Shown piece by piece: positions 34,803-43,319 of a DNA stretch of 64,000 nucleotides. This DNA comes from Planctomycetota bacterium (GTDB lineage: Bacteria > Planctomycetota > Planctomycetia > Pirellulales > Pirellulaceae): positions 143,134 to 207,133 of the forward strand of contig JAPLNI010000026.1 of NCBI GenBank assembly GCA_026692865.1. Reading direction: 5' to 3'. Within the stretch, counting starts at the first letter, position 1. Every line of letters begins with the position of its first letter. Both the position numbers and the translations under genes were made by a program. The notes under the pieces were generated by a model. That model was not told the origin of the DNA and did not search any database. It was given only the letters and a program-made list of their open reading frames with translations.

Positions 34803-37003
34803 GTAGCGGCTATCGCAGCAGAGCTCAACGACGCAACCGACCCGCGCGTGGTGAAAATCTAGCGCCCGCACTATTCCCGTTTCTTGCAGTGCTCGTATGC
34901 ACGATGGGTGCGCTAGTTCTCATTCTAGTTTTAGTGGTTAGCCAAGCGAGCGCGTCGGCGAATCGGCCAACACCGGCAGATGAGCAACTGATGGAAGCTT
35001 CCGACTCGGTCCACTTGATGTCGGAAGAAATGATCGCTCAGCGAGATCGTCAGCAAGATGAGATCGAACGTCGACGCTTGGAATTGACTGCCGTGGAAGA
35101 CCATGTTTCGCGGCTGGTCAGTGAGCTCGAACACTATCGCGAGATGGCCAAGGCGATCGACGCTCGACTTGAGCAAAGTGAAAGTGAAAGAGCTGAACAG
35201 CTTCGTAAAGTAGAGGATCTGGAATCGAAGATAGAACTTGAAAAAGATAAACTGGAAAAGCTAAATGAAAAATCGAAAGGCAACTCACCCGCCTTCGCGA
35301 TTTTTCCCTATCAAGGCAAAAACGGAACGACGCGGCGACCGATCTACCTTGAATGCGTTGAAGCTGGTGTCATCATTCAGCCGGAAGGTACCCTGGTCTC
35401 TATCAATGATTTGAAGCCGCCCTTTGGTCCCGGGAACCCGCTTGATGCGAGCTTAAGGTTGATCCGCAGCGAGTTTCAAAAACTGGACGCAAGCTCCTCG
35501 TCGGGTGTATCGCCCTATCCGCTCCTGTTGGTCCGGCCCAATGGAATCAAGTCGTATGTCTTAGCTCGCGCCGCGATGGCTGGCTGGGACGATCAATTTG
35601 GATATGAACTTCTTGATCAGAATATGCCGCTCGCCTTTCCACCTACGATTCCCGGATTGGCAAACCAACTTGAAACGAATCTTTTGATTGCACGCGAACG
35701 CCAAATCGCCTTGGCTGCAGCCATGCCTAGACGCTACGCGGGTGGACAACCTTGGGAAGAAGACTTCGACGCAATCGACTCCCCGGGCAATGAAGGTTCA
35801 GGAGGTGGGGGGGCTAGAAGTGGCGACGATGCTTCGGATGGCGATTTAAGCTTCGGCGAAGATTGGACTGCAATCGATAGCACGTTTGTTCGATCACCTA
35901 TCCAGCCAAGCAGCCGTGCTCAGATGACTAACGGCTCGCCTTCGCAGTCGCCTGGCAATGCTTTGAACAATCGACTAGGCGGCTATCAGAATCAACTTCA
36001 ACCCGCACCAAGTACTCCATCAGGTTTAGCGGCGAACTCAGTTGGCTCATCGGCAGCAAACGCAGCAACACATCCAACTGCAGATTCAACTCCAAACAGC
36101 ACAAGTCCGCTCGTGGGAGATCCTAACCCGATAACCAGTCCATTGAATGGCTCTGCGTTCAGTTCTGCAGACTTGAATGGCGCAATACCCAGCACCGGAC
36201 AGCCGGGCAGTTCAGTTACTACCGCCGAAATGTTCTCCCCGAACGATTCTTCTTTTAGTCAAAACAACGATGCAGCAAGTGCGGGGACTAACACGGGAAT
36301 GGTGAACGGTCCCAACAGTGGTACTGCTGCTTTTGGTAATTCCAATCCAAATCAATCAAGTGGCATTAACAGTCAAAGTGCCAGCGGCGGATCAACATCA
36401 CTGACGCAAAGCAACACATTGGAGCCAGCTCAGAACGGACAAGATCCATCACAAGCTTATTCACCGATGACCGCACGAGACAAAGACGCGATGAATGCGA
36501 GTCCATCAAACGCGACTTCTACTAATGCGAACTCCAGCGACAAGCGAAGTAAGGCAAACGCATCAACCAGTTCGAGTGGTACGCCGACAAAGCAAGTTCA
36601 AGCTAAACCACAGCGACGGCCTCGATCGAATGAATCGGGCAGTGCCGGAGGTCATAATTGGTCATCACGTCGCTATAGTCCCAACAGCACCGCAGTCTCT
36701 CGACCTATGAACTTAGTTGTCATGGAAGATCGTTGGCTTGTGATGCGGGATGATGCGATCGACAAGATTGAAACAACCATCACGATGGACAAAGGACCGC
36801 TTGAAGCACGAAATCAACTCTTCCAATCGATCAGCGACCGCGTTGATTCTTGGGGTGTCGCTGTTTCGGAGGGCTACTGGCAACCGAAGCTAACCATTGA
36901 GGTCACGCCTCAAGCCGGCCTGAGTGCTCAGCGATTGCAGAAGCTCTTGGAAGGCAGCGAGCTCGATGCCGAATTCATACCGCTACAATCCACGAAGCGA
37001 TAA
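34799..37003 (+). CDS. ExbD/TolR-like single-span protein lacking the membrane Asp
   Basis: 734 aa. A short basic N-terminus is followed by one membrane helix (FPFLAVLVCTMGALVLILVL), then a coiled coil (~80-165), a globular segment with PIYLECVEAGVIIQPEG (~185-300), a long Asn/Ser/Gly/Pro-rich linker (~330-620) and a C-terminal domain (~640-730). The layout matches a TolR/ExbD partner of the preceding channel, but the helix has no Asp where ExbD has its proton-carrying residue. It overlaps the channel gene by 4 bp and is followed after 9 bp by a second ExbD-like gene. Membrane-stator role inferred; no peptidoglycan-binding motif seen. Confidence 0.75.
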   Translation: MSSGYRSRAQRRNRPARGENLAPALFPFLAVLVCTMGALVLILVLVVSQASASANRPTPADEQLMEASDSVHLMSEEMIAQRDRQQDEIERRRLELTAVEDHVSRLVSELEHYREMAKAIDARLEQSESERAEQLRKVEDLESKIELEKDKLEKLNEKSKGNSPAFAIFPYQGKNGTTRRPIYLECVEAGVIIQPEGTLVSINDLKPPFGPGNPLDASLRLIRSEFQKLDASSSSGVSPYPLLLVRPNGIKSYVLARAAMAGWDDQFGYELLDQNMPLAFPPTIPGLANQLETNLLIARERQIALAAAMPRRYAGGQPWEEDFDAIDSPGNEGSGGGGARSGDDASDGDLSFGEDWTAIDSTFVRSPIQPSSRAQMTNGSPSQSPGNALNNRLGGYQNQLQPAPSTPSGLAANSVGSSAANAATHPTADSTPNSTSPLVGDPNPITSPLNGSAFSSADLNGAIPSTGQPGSSVTTAEMFSPNDSSFSQNNDAASAGTNTGMVNGPNSGTAAFGNSNPNQSSGINSQSASGGSTSLTQSNTLEPAQNGQDPSQAYSPMTARDKDAMNASPSNATSTNANSSDKRSKANASTSSSGTPTKQVQAKPQRRPRSNESGSAGGHNWSSRRYSPNSTAVSRPMNLVVMEDRWLVMRDDAIDKIETTITMDKGPLEARNQLFQSISDRVDSWGVAVSEGYWQPKLTIEVTPQAGLSAQRLQKLLEGSELDAEFIPLQSTKR

Positions 37004-37012
37004 TCATTTACC

Positions 37013-38017
37013 ATGAAAAAGCGACATCGCGAGGACCTGAGCGTTGGTGACGACGCGTTTTTGGATACAGTTGCAAATCTGGTCGGTATTCTGATCATCT
37101 TGGTCGTCATCGTAAGCACCGGAACCAAAAGCGCTGCCGATCTATTAGCAACACAACGCATCGCCGAAGCTGCTGAGGCGATGCAACAACCGATGGAATC
37201 CGCCTCGAACATCCAAAAAGATCTACTCCGTCAAGTCGATCAACTGAATCAGCACACCATCGAAGTCGCATATCGCAAAGCCGAAAGAGACGCGATGCTC
37301 GATCAAGTCTTGCAAGCCAAAGCCTTGATCGATGAAGAATCAGAAGAGTTGGATGACAAAAGCAAAACCGATATCGAGCAAGCGGCCCGTTTGAGCGAAA
37401 TGGAAAAAGAGCTCGCCAAACTTCTGGAGCAGCAAGGTGAAATTAACACGAAGGAAAAGCCGCCGATCGTGCTTCAACATCTCCCAACACCGATGGCAAA
37501 AACGGTCTTTGGTAAAGAGATGCATATTATGGTGCGCGAGAACACGGTCACAGTGATTCCTTGGGATCGCTTAGTGGATGCACTCAAGTCTGAAGTCCGG
37601 GCACGAGTTAAACGCGGAATGAAAGGCGATCATGTTGCGGGCAAACTAGACCCGATCGATGGTTTCGAGATGTCCTATAGTCTCGTTTCGAAGCGAGGCC
37701 TCGTTAGTAACGGCGGTACTACCGCAATGGCTCAAATGATTGAACTTGATAAGTTTGAATTAGAACCCGGACCCGAAATCATTCGAGAATCCCTAGATCA
37801 GTGCCTTGGTATGAATGGTCAGCTTCGAATCGATCTCTCTGCTTATTCGCCTCGTGAAACCACAGTTACCGCGTGGGTCTATCCTGACAGTTTCGAAACC
37901 TTTCGCCAACTCAAAGAAATGCTTTTTGTCGAAGGCTTTATGACCGCCGCACGCCCGTTACCACAAGGCGTCCGTATCGGCGCATCTCCTCGAGGCAGCC
38001 AAAGTACGGCTCAGTAA
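37013..38017 (+). CDS. ExbD/TolR-like single-span protein with conserved membrane Asp
   Basis: 334 aa. The N-terminus DDAFLDTVANLVGILIILVV aligns in layout with ExbD (F-I-D-V-M-L-V-L-L), placing Asp18 at the proton-carrying position at the start of the helix. A coiled coil (~60-145) follows, then a domain with KEMHIMVRENTVTVIPWDRL that parallels the PIYLECVEAGVIIQPEG segment of the previous protein, and a C-terminal beta-rich part. So the two partners look like diverged paralogues, with this one keeping the protonatable residue. Third gene of the operon. A proton-driven envelope machine is inferred; its cargo or output is unknown. Confidence 0.78.
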   Translation: MKKRHREDLSVGDDAFLDTVANLVGILIILVVIVSTGTKSAADLLATQRIAEAAEAMQQPMESASNIQKDLLRQVDQLNQHTIEVAYRKAERDAMLDQVLQAKALIDEESEELDDKSKTDIEQAARLSEMEKELAKLLEQQGEINTKEKPPIVLQHLPTPMAKTVFGKEMHIMVRENTVTVIPWDRLVDALKSEVRARVKRGMKGDHVAGKLDPIDGFEMSYSLVSKRGLVSNGGTTAMAQMIELDKFELEPGPEIIRESLDQCLGMNGQLRIDLSAYSPRETTVTAWVYPDSFETFRQLKEMLFVEGFMTAARPLPQGVRIGASPRGSQSTAQ

Positions 38018-38245
38018 ACAACACGCTAACAGCGCTGGCGATTCAACGCGTTAGAGGAAGTTCGATTTGTATTCGGCTGCTGCATTCCTGCTACACTTTG
38101 CAATATGAGTTTCTTATCTGCCAGTCCGTGCAACAGGCCAACTCAACAAGCCAGCTCAGAAGTCGAAACGTCCAGTACCATCAACCATGCCGATGCATCA
38201 GAACTTTGAGCGAAAAACCCGTTCATCAGTTTGAGACGACCCATT

Positions 38246-38791
38246 ATGCCAGAACCAGTAAACCCCTACACTGCTAATCAACGAACTCTTAATCAACCCA
38301 GTTCTACCCAGACTGGGAACGCGTCATTCGTTCATCGCGTTGTCGGGTTGACCTGTTGGTTATTAATCTGCTTTGCGGCGGCAACCTCGGGGGCTTTTGT
38401 ATCCGTCGGCGATTGGTATGCAACACTCAACAAGCCAACCTGGAACCCACCGTCATGGCTTTTTGGTCCAGTGTGGTCCGTTCTTTACTGCATGATGGCA
38501 GTCGCAGCCTGGCTCGTTTGGTGCAGAGGTGGTTGGCGTGAACAGCGAATTCCGCTCGGTCTATTTCTGGTGCAACTCGCCCTCAACGCGTTGTGGACAC
38601 CCCTCTTCTTTGGTTTGCACTTGCCCGGGATTGCCTTTGCAGAAATGTGCTTGCTTTGGGTGATGATAATCCTAACCGTTCGTGCCTTTTGGCCAGTCAA
38701 TCGCGTTGCCGCAATCTTGCTAGTCCCCTACCTTGCCTGGGTCAGCTTCGCAGCCTTTCTCAATTTCACGCTTTGGCGAATGAACACCTAA
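38246..38791 (+). CDS. tspO: TspO/MBR-family membrane protein
   Basis: 181 aa, five membrane helices. Family motifs: SGAFVSVGDWYATLNKPTWNPP, WLFGPVWSVLYCMMAVAAWLVW, ALNALWTPLFFG and the final VPYLAWVSFAAFLNFTLWRMN. TspO binds porphyrins and cholesterol-like ligands and is linked to stress and tetrapyrrole regulation in bacteria. The ATG at 38246 is used; an upstream TTG is not needed. An extra polar N-terminus of ~28 residues precedes the first helix. Its stop codon interlocks with the stop of the convergent small gene. Confidence 0.94.
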   Translation: MPEPVNPYTANQRTLNQPSSTQTGNASFVHRVVGLTCWLLICFAAATSGAFVSVGDWYATLNKPTWNPPSWLFGPVWSVLYCMMAVAAWLVWCRGGWREQRIPLGLFLVQLALNALWTPLFFGLHLPGIAFAEMCLLWVMIILTVRAFWPVNRVAAILLVPYLAWVSFAAFLNFTLWRMNT

Positions 38792-39006
38792 GACGAAGCG
38801 GTTTCGAGTGGTCGAATACTGTTGACGTGCAGAAGCGAAACATGCACGACGCTATCCGTTTCAGGGTAGCCGACGATCAATCGAGTTTTCAGAACAAGAA
38901 CATTTTCAGGATGTTTTACCTGGAACGTTTCACCGTTGGACATCGAAATCAAAAAAGCTTCAAACGGTCGACGATTTAGCCATTCACGAACTGTTTCTGT
39001 ATTCAT
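38788..39006 (-). CDS. Conserved small hypothetical protein
   Basis: 72 aa starting MNTETVREWLNRRPFEAFLI, followed by SNGETFQVKHPENVLVLKTR. This compact alpha/beta pattern is a small family seen across planctomycetes and other bacteria with no known function. ATG at 39006. Its stop (TAG) overlaps that of tspO. No membrane segment. Protein-coding character is supported by the family-like pattern. Confidence 0.72.
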   Translation of the reverse strand: MNTETVREWLNRRPFEAFLISMSNGETFQVKHPENVLVLKTRLIVGYPETDSVVHVSLLHVNSIRPLETASS

Positions 39007-39112
39007 CAATACAACCTTTGAAAGAGTAAGTTAGCTAAGCAACATCGCAATTATACGCTGGAGGCCGATGCAATCGAAGCGTTACGAGATAATCTCCAAT
39101 CTGAGAAACGAA

Positions 39113-39147
39113 AAAAGCCTTGTTTCTCAAGGAAAAACAAGGCTTTT
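39113..39147 (-). terminator. Intrinsic terminator of tRNA-Pro
   Basis: Arms AAAAGCCTTGTTT (39113-39125) and AAACAAGGCTTTT (39135-39147), perfect 13-bp stem, with a T-run on the minus strand. Loop TTCTCAAGGAAAA (39124-39136) is the same as in the tRNA-Lys terminator. Confidence 0.88.
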
Positions 39148-39153
39148 CGATAG

Positions 39154-39228
39154 TCGGAGTGATAGGATTCGAACCTACGACCCCCTGGTCCCAAACCAGG
39201 TGCGCTAGCCAGACTGCGCTACACTCCG
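39154..39228 (-). tRNA. tRNA-Pro (anticodon TGG)
   Basis: Acceptor CGGAGTG/CACTCCG, D-arm GCGC...GCGC, anticodon arm CCTGG-TTTGGGA-CCAGG giving TGG, and T-arm TAGG-TTCGAAT-CCTA. Discriminator A; CCA not encoded. Reads CCN codons. Confidence 0.97.
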
Positions 39229-39400
39229 AGGAGGGAGAGTTTTACTAGATTGCCCGGGTTCTTGCAATTGTGGATTTAGGCTCGGAAGGAACCTTTTTCG
39301 GTGTTTTTTGCCTGCAAATTTAGGATTGAAGACGTTTCGTGAGAACTTGGACACGATCTGGCTGGAAAAGTTCGCCCGAATCGGGTGCTGTGCCTTGTGT

Positions 39401-39429
39401 TTGTGGCGTTGGTTTTGATCGGATATGAT
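39401..39429 (+). promoter_or_regulatory. Candidate sigma70-type promoter of mtnD
   Basis: TTGTGG (39401-39406), 17-bp spacer, TATGAT (39424-39429). Predicted start near 39436, giving a ~47-nt leader to the ATG at 39483. Confidence 0.5.
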
Positions 39430-39482
39430 CTTTCTTAGTTAAGAATTCGTTTCCTCCTGTTACTTCAGTTGGTGTCTTTAAC

Positions 39483-40091
39483 ATGGCAAGTCTCTCCATT
39501 CCAGAACAAAATCGAACCCTTTCTGATCCGGACCAGATCCGTGATTTCTTGGCTCCTTTTGGGGTGTGGTACGAAAAGTGGGAAGTCGAAGGACGTTTGC
39601 CGGCAGATCCAACCAACGAGCAGATCCTTGAAACCTACGCTCCAGAGATCGAGCGGCTCAAATCAAAAGGTAATTTCGTTACATCCGATGTGATCAACGT
39701 CTCGAACGCGACGCCGGGACTTGATGCGATGCTTGCGAAATTCAATAAGGAGCATACACATAGCGAAGATGAAGTGCGATTCACTGTCTCGGGCAAAGGG
39801 GTCTTTCATCTTCATCCGGAAGGCGGACCTGTCTTTGCGGTGACGGTTGAAAGTGGTGACTTGATCAATGTGCCCAATGGCATGAAGCACTGGTTCAATC
39901 TTTGCGATGACCGTCACATTCGTTGCATCCGTTTGTTCGAGGACATAAGTGGTTGGACACCTCATTATGTAGATGCAGCTGTTCATGAACAATTCGCACC
40001 ACTTTGTTTTGGACCAGCCAACGCCCTCAAGAGTCCTGGTGCTGATTCATCCAGTGTAGACTCGGGTATCCGACCTGTGATTCAAATATAA
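39483..40091 (+). CDS. mtnD: Acireductone dioxygenase
   Basis: 202 aa cupin enzyme. It oxidises acireductone to the keto precursor of methionine plus formate (Fe form) in the methionine salvage pathway. The metal ligands fit H91-T-H93, E97 and H136 (NKEHTHSEDEVRFTVSGKG; PNGMKHWFNL). ATG start right behind a sigma70-like promoter. It is followed 63 bp later by mtnC, the preceding step of the same pathway; no mtnA or mtnB is in the window. Confidence 0.95.
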   Translation: MASLSIPEQNRTLSDPDQIRDFLAPFGVWYEKWEVEGRLPADPTNEQILETYAPEIERLKSKGNFVTSDVINVSNATPGLDAMLAKFNKEHTHSEDEVRFTVSGKGVFHLHPEGGPVFAVTVESGDLINVPNGMKHWFNLCDDRHIRCIRLFEDISGWTPHYVDAAVHEQFAPLCFGPANALKSPGADSSSVDSGIRPVIQI

Positions 40092-40154
40092 GCGTTAACC
40101 AGCGAAGCAGTTGTCGCGAGATCTCAAGTTACCTGAGTACTCGCCAATTGAAGA

Positions 40155-40913
40155 ATGAGAAGTACTTTGCATACGACTGAATGGCAGCCAACATCTGTTC
40201 CGCTTGGAATTTTGTTGGATATCGAAGGAACGACTTCGAGTATCGAGTTTGTCTACAACGTCATGTTCCCGTTCGCTCGGCAAGGAATGCGAGCGTGCAT
40301 GGAAAGCGTTGCTTCGAATCAAGACCTTCAAGCATCCATGCGGCTGGTCTCTTCCGATGCTGGCCATGGCGAGGATTTTCAAGCTTGGCTTGGTCCCATG
40401 GAGGACCGATCGTTTGTCGACAATGCGACGAGCCATCTCCTGGGACTAATGGATAGCGATAGCAAGTCAACCGGTCTGAAAAGTCTTCAGGGACATATTT
40501 GGAAGTCAGGCTTCGAATCGGGCGAACTCAAGTCGCACTTGTATGATGATGTCTATCCAGCTTTACTTAGATGGGCGCGGCGTGAGATTGATATTCGTAT
40601 CTATTCTTCGGGAAGCGTTGTCGCGCAAAAGCTCTTTTTTGGTCATACGCCCCTGGGTGATTTGAGAAGTTTTTTCAAAGGCTTTTACGATACTACTATC
40701 GGTGGCAAACGCGAGTCGATTAGCTATCAAAAGATTTCAGAAGAGTTTGCGGTCAATCCGAAGTCGATTGTTTTCTTTAGCGACAATCCGTCTGAGATTG
40801 TGGCAGCGACCGAAGTGGGCATGACAGCCATCACCGTGGTTCGTCCTGGTAATGCTCCACTTCCAGAAGAGTTTTCCTTACCAAGAGTGACTTCTTTCGC
40901 GAACCTTTGGTAA
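40155..40913 (+). CDS. mtnC: Enolase-phosphatase E1
   Basis: 252 aa HAD-family enzyme that enolises and dephosphorylates 2,3-diketo-5-methylthiopentyl-1-phosphate to acireductone. Motif I is LLDIEGTTSSIEFVYNVMFP (nucleophile Asp, with the Glu-Gly-Thr-Thr E1 signature), motif II is IRIYSSGSVVAQKLFF, the conserved Lys is in the IGGKRESISY block, and motif III is VFFSDNPSEI. Its product feeds mtnD directly upstream in the same operon. Complete length. Confidence 0.95.
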   Translation: MRSTLHTTEWQPTSVPLGILLDIEGTTSSIEFVYNVMFPFARQGMRACMESVASNQDLQASMRLVSSDAGHGEDFQAWLGPMEDRSFVDNATSHLLGLMDSDSKSTGLKSLQGHIWKSGFESGELKSHLYDDVYPALLRWARREIDIRIYSSGSVVAQKLFFGHTPLGDLRSFFKGFYDTTIGGKRESISYQKISEEFAVNPKSIVFFSDNPSEIVAATEVGMTAITVVRPGNAPLPEEFSLPRVTSFANLW

Positions 40914-41252
40914 CGCATGTAGTCTACATTGGAGCAGAATTTATTCTAGTTTGACTTGCCTGACAGTTGGTGTTGGCTACCATTGGATTGCTTTGAGGCA
41001 AGCTCGCAACAAACCATTTCTCTTCGTGTTTGGCATGTGAGTTGCTTCCTTTCAGGATGAGAGATGATACGGCTGTACGGATTGTGTCATTGCATGTAAC
41101 GCAATGATGGCGGTTTGGTAAGTTGTGATAGCAGGGATGGTGGCGCGGTCTGGAGGCCGTGCACAAGTCCAATTTGTAAGCTTGGCTGATTCGCAACAAC
41201 ACGAAGTTGTTTGTCTCGGTTAGTCGAGCAATCATGGAAGGGGGGAATGGTC
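40914..41252. other. Intergenic region, no gene seen
   Basis: About 340 bp. One short hairpin, TCATTGC (41087-41093) with GCAATGA (41101-41107), and a purine-rich ribosome binding site just before the next gene. Nothing else recognised. Confidence 0.45.
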
Positions 41253-42332
41253 ATGGGTTCAATGATCTTCGTTTTAATCGCTGGCTTCAGTAGTTTGGCG
41301 ACCGTCAGTTTTGATGTTCAGCCAATCGTTCCTGCAACGCCCGTTGCGACGTCGATGGTACAGCCACAGTTACCAGGCAGTCGCTTCGTTCAAGTTCGCT
41401 TGGATATCAATTCGATGGTGCCACCGGAGTTTCGTGGCGAAGTGGTCGAGTCGGTCGTACAGGTTTCGACTCGTAGCGATTGGGTGCAAGTCGCTGACTA
41501 TTGGCCTAAGACCGAGTTAGCGACTGACATTCAAGGATCCATGGAATTCGCACAAAACATGGACCAGCAACGCGAAGCCGCCATTCAAGGTGCAGCGGGC
41601 TACCTGGGAATTGGATCCGCGAAAGGGCACGCTTTTTTTCAAGAGAATCTAAAACTCAATGTCCAGTATAACCAGCAACCGCCCATGCATCTCCTAACAG
41701 CCGCAGGAACGATGGACCGTCGTTCGGGAGCATACTTCAAAATGAAGTCTACGCCTCAAGCCGTCTTGGAGGGTGCGAGAACGTTCGAACTGATGCTGGA
41801 AGTTCCTCAATCATGGCGTGGCGATATTCTGGAAGTCCGCATGAATGCATATGGTACGAAAGCTCAAAAGAAGTCGTCCAAACACCAAGGCGTCGGTGAA
41901 GGACGTTTTCTAATCGCTGTGTACGCAGATGGCGATGTCGAAGCGGCGGAAATGGCGATGCGATTCGTGCAGCAGCAATCGCATCTTCGTGAAGTTGCTG
42001 ATCGCTTTGCCAAAGAAGTTGATCGAACAATGTTCCCAAGCCCCATACACAAACTCGGTCGAGCACTAGATATCTACGAGCCACGTATTCCTAGAAATTA
42101 CTTGGACCAGTGGATCTTCGGTAGAGAGGCTCAGCAACCGATCGCTCAGCTTCCCGTTGACGTGCGTGTTGCAATGCTTGATTACTCGGAAATGAAACTC
42201 GGGATGGAGCTGCTCGCCTCCGGTGGAATCATCTCGATCGCTCAACGCCCGACTCACGTGTCTTTGAAGATCGCTATGCCTGAGACCTATCCTGAAGCAA
42301 CTGCCGAGAATTCGGAATCCGTGTTTCGATAA
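41253..42332 (+). CDS. Secreted or membrane-tethered protein of unknown function
   Basis: About 359 aa. The N-terminus is hydrophobic (GSMIFVLIAGFSSLATVSF), so export is likely. ATGs at 41247 and 41253 both sit behind a GGGGGG ribosome binding site; 41253 has the better spacing. The body has ~200 residues of mixed alpha/beta, including VEAAEMAMRFVQQQSHLREVADRF, with no recognised motif. The pattern suggests a planctomycete-specific exported protein. Function unknown. Confidence 0.65.
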   Translation: MGSMIFVLIAGFSSLATVSFDVQPIVPATPVATSMVQPQLPGSRFVQVRLDINSMVPPEFRGEVVESVVQVSTRSDWVQVADYWPKTELATDIQGSMEFAQNMDQQREAAIQGAAGYLGIGSAKGHAFFQENLKLNVQYNQQPPMHLLTAAGTMDRRSGAYFKMKSTPQAVLEGARTFELMLEVPQSWRGDILEVRMNAYGTKAQKKSSKHQGVGEGRFLIAVYADGDVEAAEMAMRFVQQQSHLREVADRFAKEVDRTMFPSPIHKLGRALDIYEPRIPRNYLDQWIFGREAQQPIAQLPVDVRVAMLDYSEMKLGMELLASGGIISIAQRPTHVSLKIAMPETYPEATAENSESVFR

Positions 42333-42408
42333 CAATTTTGTGTGGATCGATTTGTTATGAATCGCGATGGCATGATAACTGTCATGCACATTGCGGCATT
42401 CAGGGCAT

Positions 42409-43170
42409 TTAACGGACTTTCCAGATTTTCACATCGTCGATCCAGACGGTTGAGTTCACGAGGAAACTAAACCAGCGTTTCATCGAATGCGAGAATCCGT
42501 CGGAGCGGTGTTGCGCGACGACTTTACCATCAAGGCTTATTCGCAGCTCGTCACTTTCGGTCACAATCACCAAGTCATGCCACTGGGTATCCGCTTTCCA
42601 CGGTACGGTAATTTGCTTGGTCTTGAGCAACGCATCGAGTTCTGCGTGTAGGGGTTCTTTGCGATCCAAGAAGGACTGACGCTTTTTACGGATCGCCAAG
42701 TTCATGACACCCGTCTTGTGGTCGATGAGCGTGATCGCTTTTTGAGACAGAATTCCATAGCAAAGGTGTCCCGCATGTATGTCTTTAACTTCACGATCGA
42801 CGAAGCCTAATTGAAGTGATTCGTCTTTGTTCAATCCGGGAAATTTGAAGCGAACAACCGCACCGCCGTCAGTAAAGCCTGCGTCGTGATGAATGTGTGC
42901 CGCATGACGTGCCTCCTTGGTTGCACTAGCGATCTTGAGAATGCCTTCGTCGAGATCCGACATCTTGATTTGGGGAACTCGATCCGCAGTCGCACTTTCC
43001 CAGCCATTTCCGATGGCCTTCATTCCATTGCCGGATTCCTGGCGGTCGAAACTATCATGAAAAATCAAGGTTCCCTTTTCACGTAGCCAAGTAGCGTCGT
43101 CCGCTTGAACGAAACCGGGAAGCAACAAAACGAAAATCGAAACGAAAGGAAATACGAGGCAACGATTCAT
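42409..43170 (-). CDS. Secreted ConA/LamG-like protein
   Basis: 253 aa with a signal peptide (FPFVSIFVLLLPGFVQA). The mature protein looks like one beta-sandwich of the concanavalin/LamG or DUF1080-like type: LIFHDSFDRQE near the start, GGAVVRFKFPG in the middle, and WHDLVIVTESDELRISLDGKVV followed by NSTVWIDDVKIW at the end. Such domains bind carbohydrates or, in the DUF1080 family, cleave 3-keto-disaccharides. No catalytic residues could be assigned. Monocistronic. Confidence 0.72.
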   Translation of the reverse strand: MNRCLVFPFVSIFVLLLPGFVQADDATWLREKGTLIFHDSFDRQESGNGMKAIGNGWESATADRVPQIKMSDLDEGILKIASATKEARHAAHIHHDAGFTDGGAVVRFKFPGLNKDESLQLGFVDREVKDIHAGHLCYGILSQKAITLIDHKTGVMNLAIRKKRQSFLDRKEPLHAELDALLKTKQITVPWKADTQWHDLVIVTESDELRISLDGKVVAQHRSDGFSHSMKRWFSFLVNSTVWIDDVKIWKVR

Positions 43171-43319
43171 GGTTTGGATATGGCGACTGAGAGGAATCCA
43201 GAGTTAAACTTTCATAATCTTATGATAGTTACTGGATTCGAGGCGCGAAGCATCCAAGTAGACGTGCTTGGATCCGTTGGTTTCAAGCTTAGAGCCAATT
43301 TCTGAAGCACAAGCTTGTG

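Noticed and set aside
33375..38017. Zorya-type anti-phage system
   Set aside because: The channel with a long tail is ZorA-like, but there is no OmpA/MotB peptidoglycan-binding partner and no zorC/D/E-like gene nearby, so the name is not justified.
39230..39482. SAM riboswitch before mtnD
   Set aside because: No recognisable SAM-I/II/IV core; only a promoter-like pair of boxes was found.
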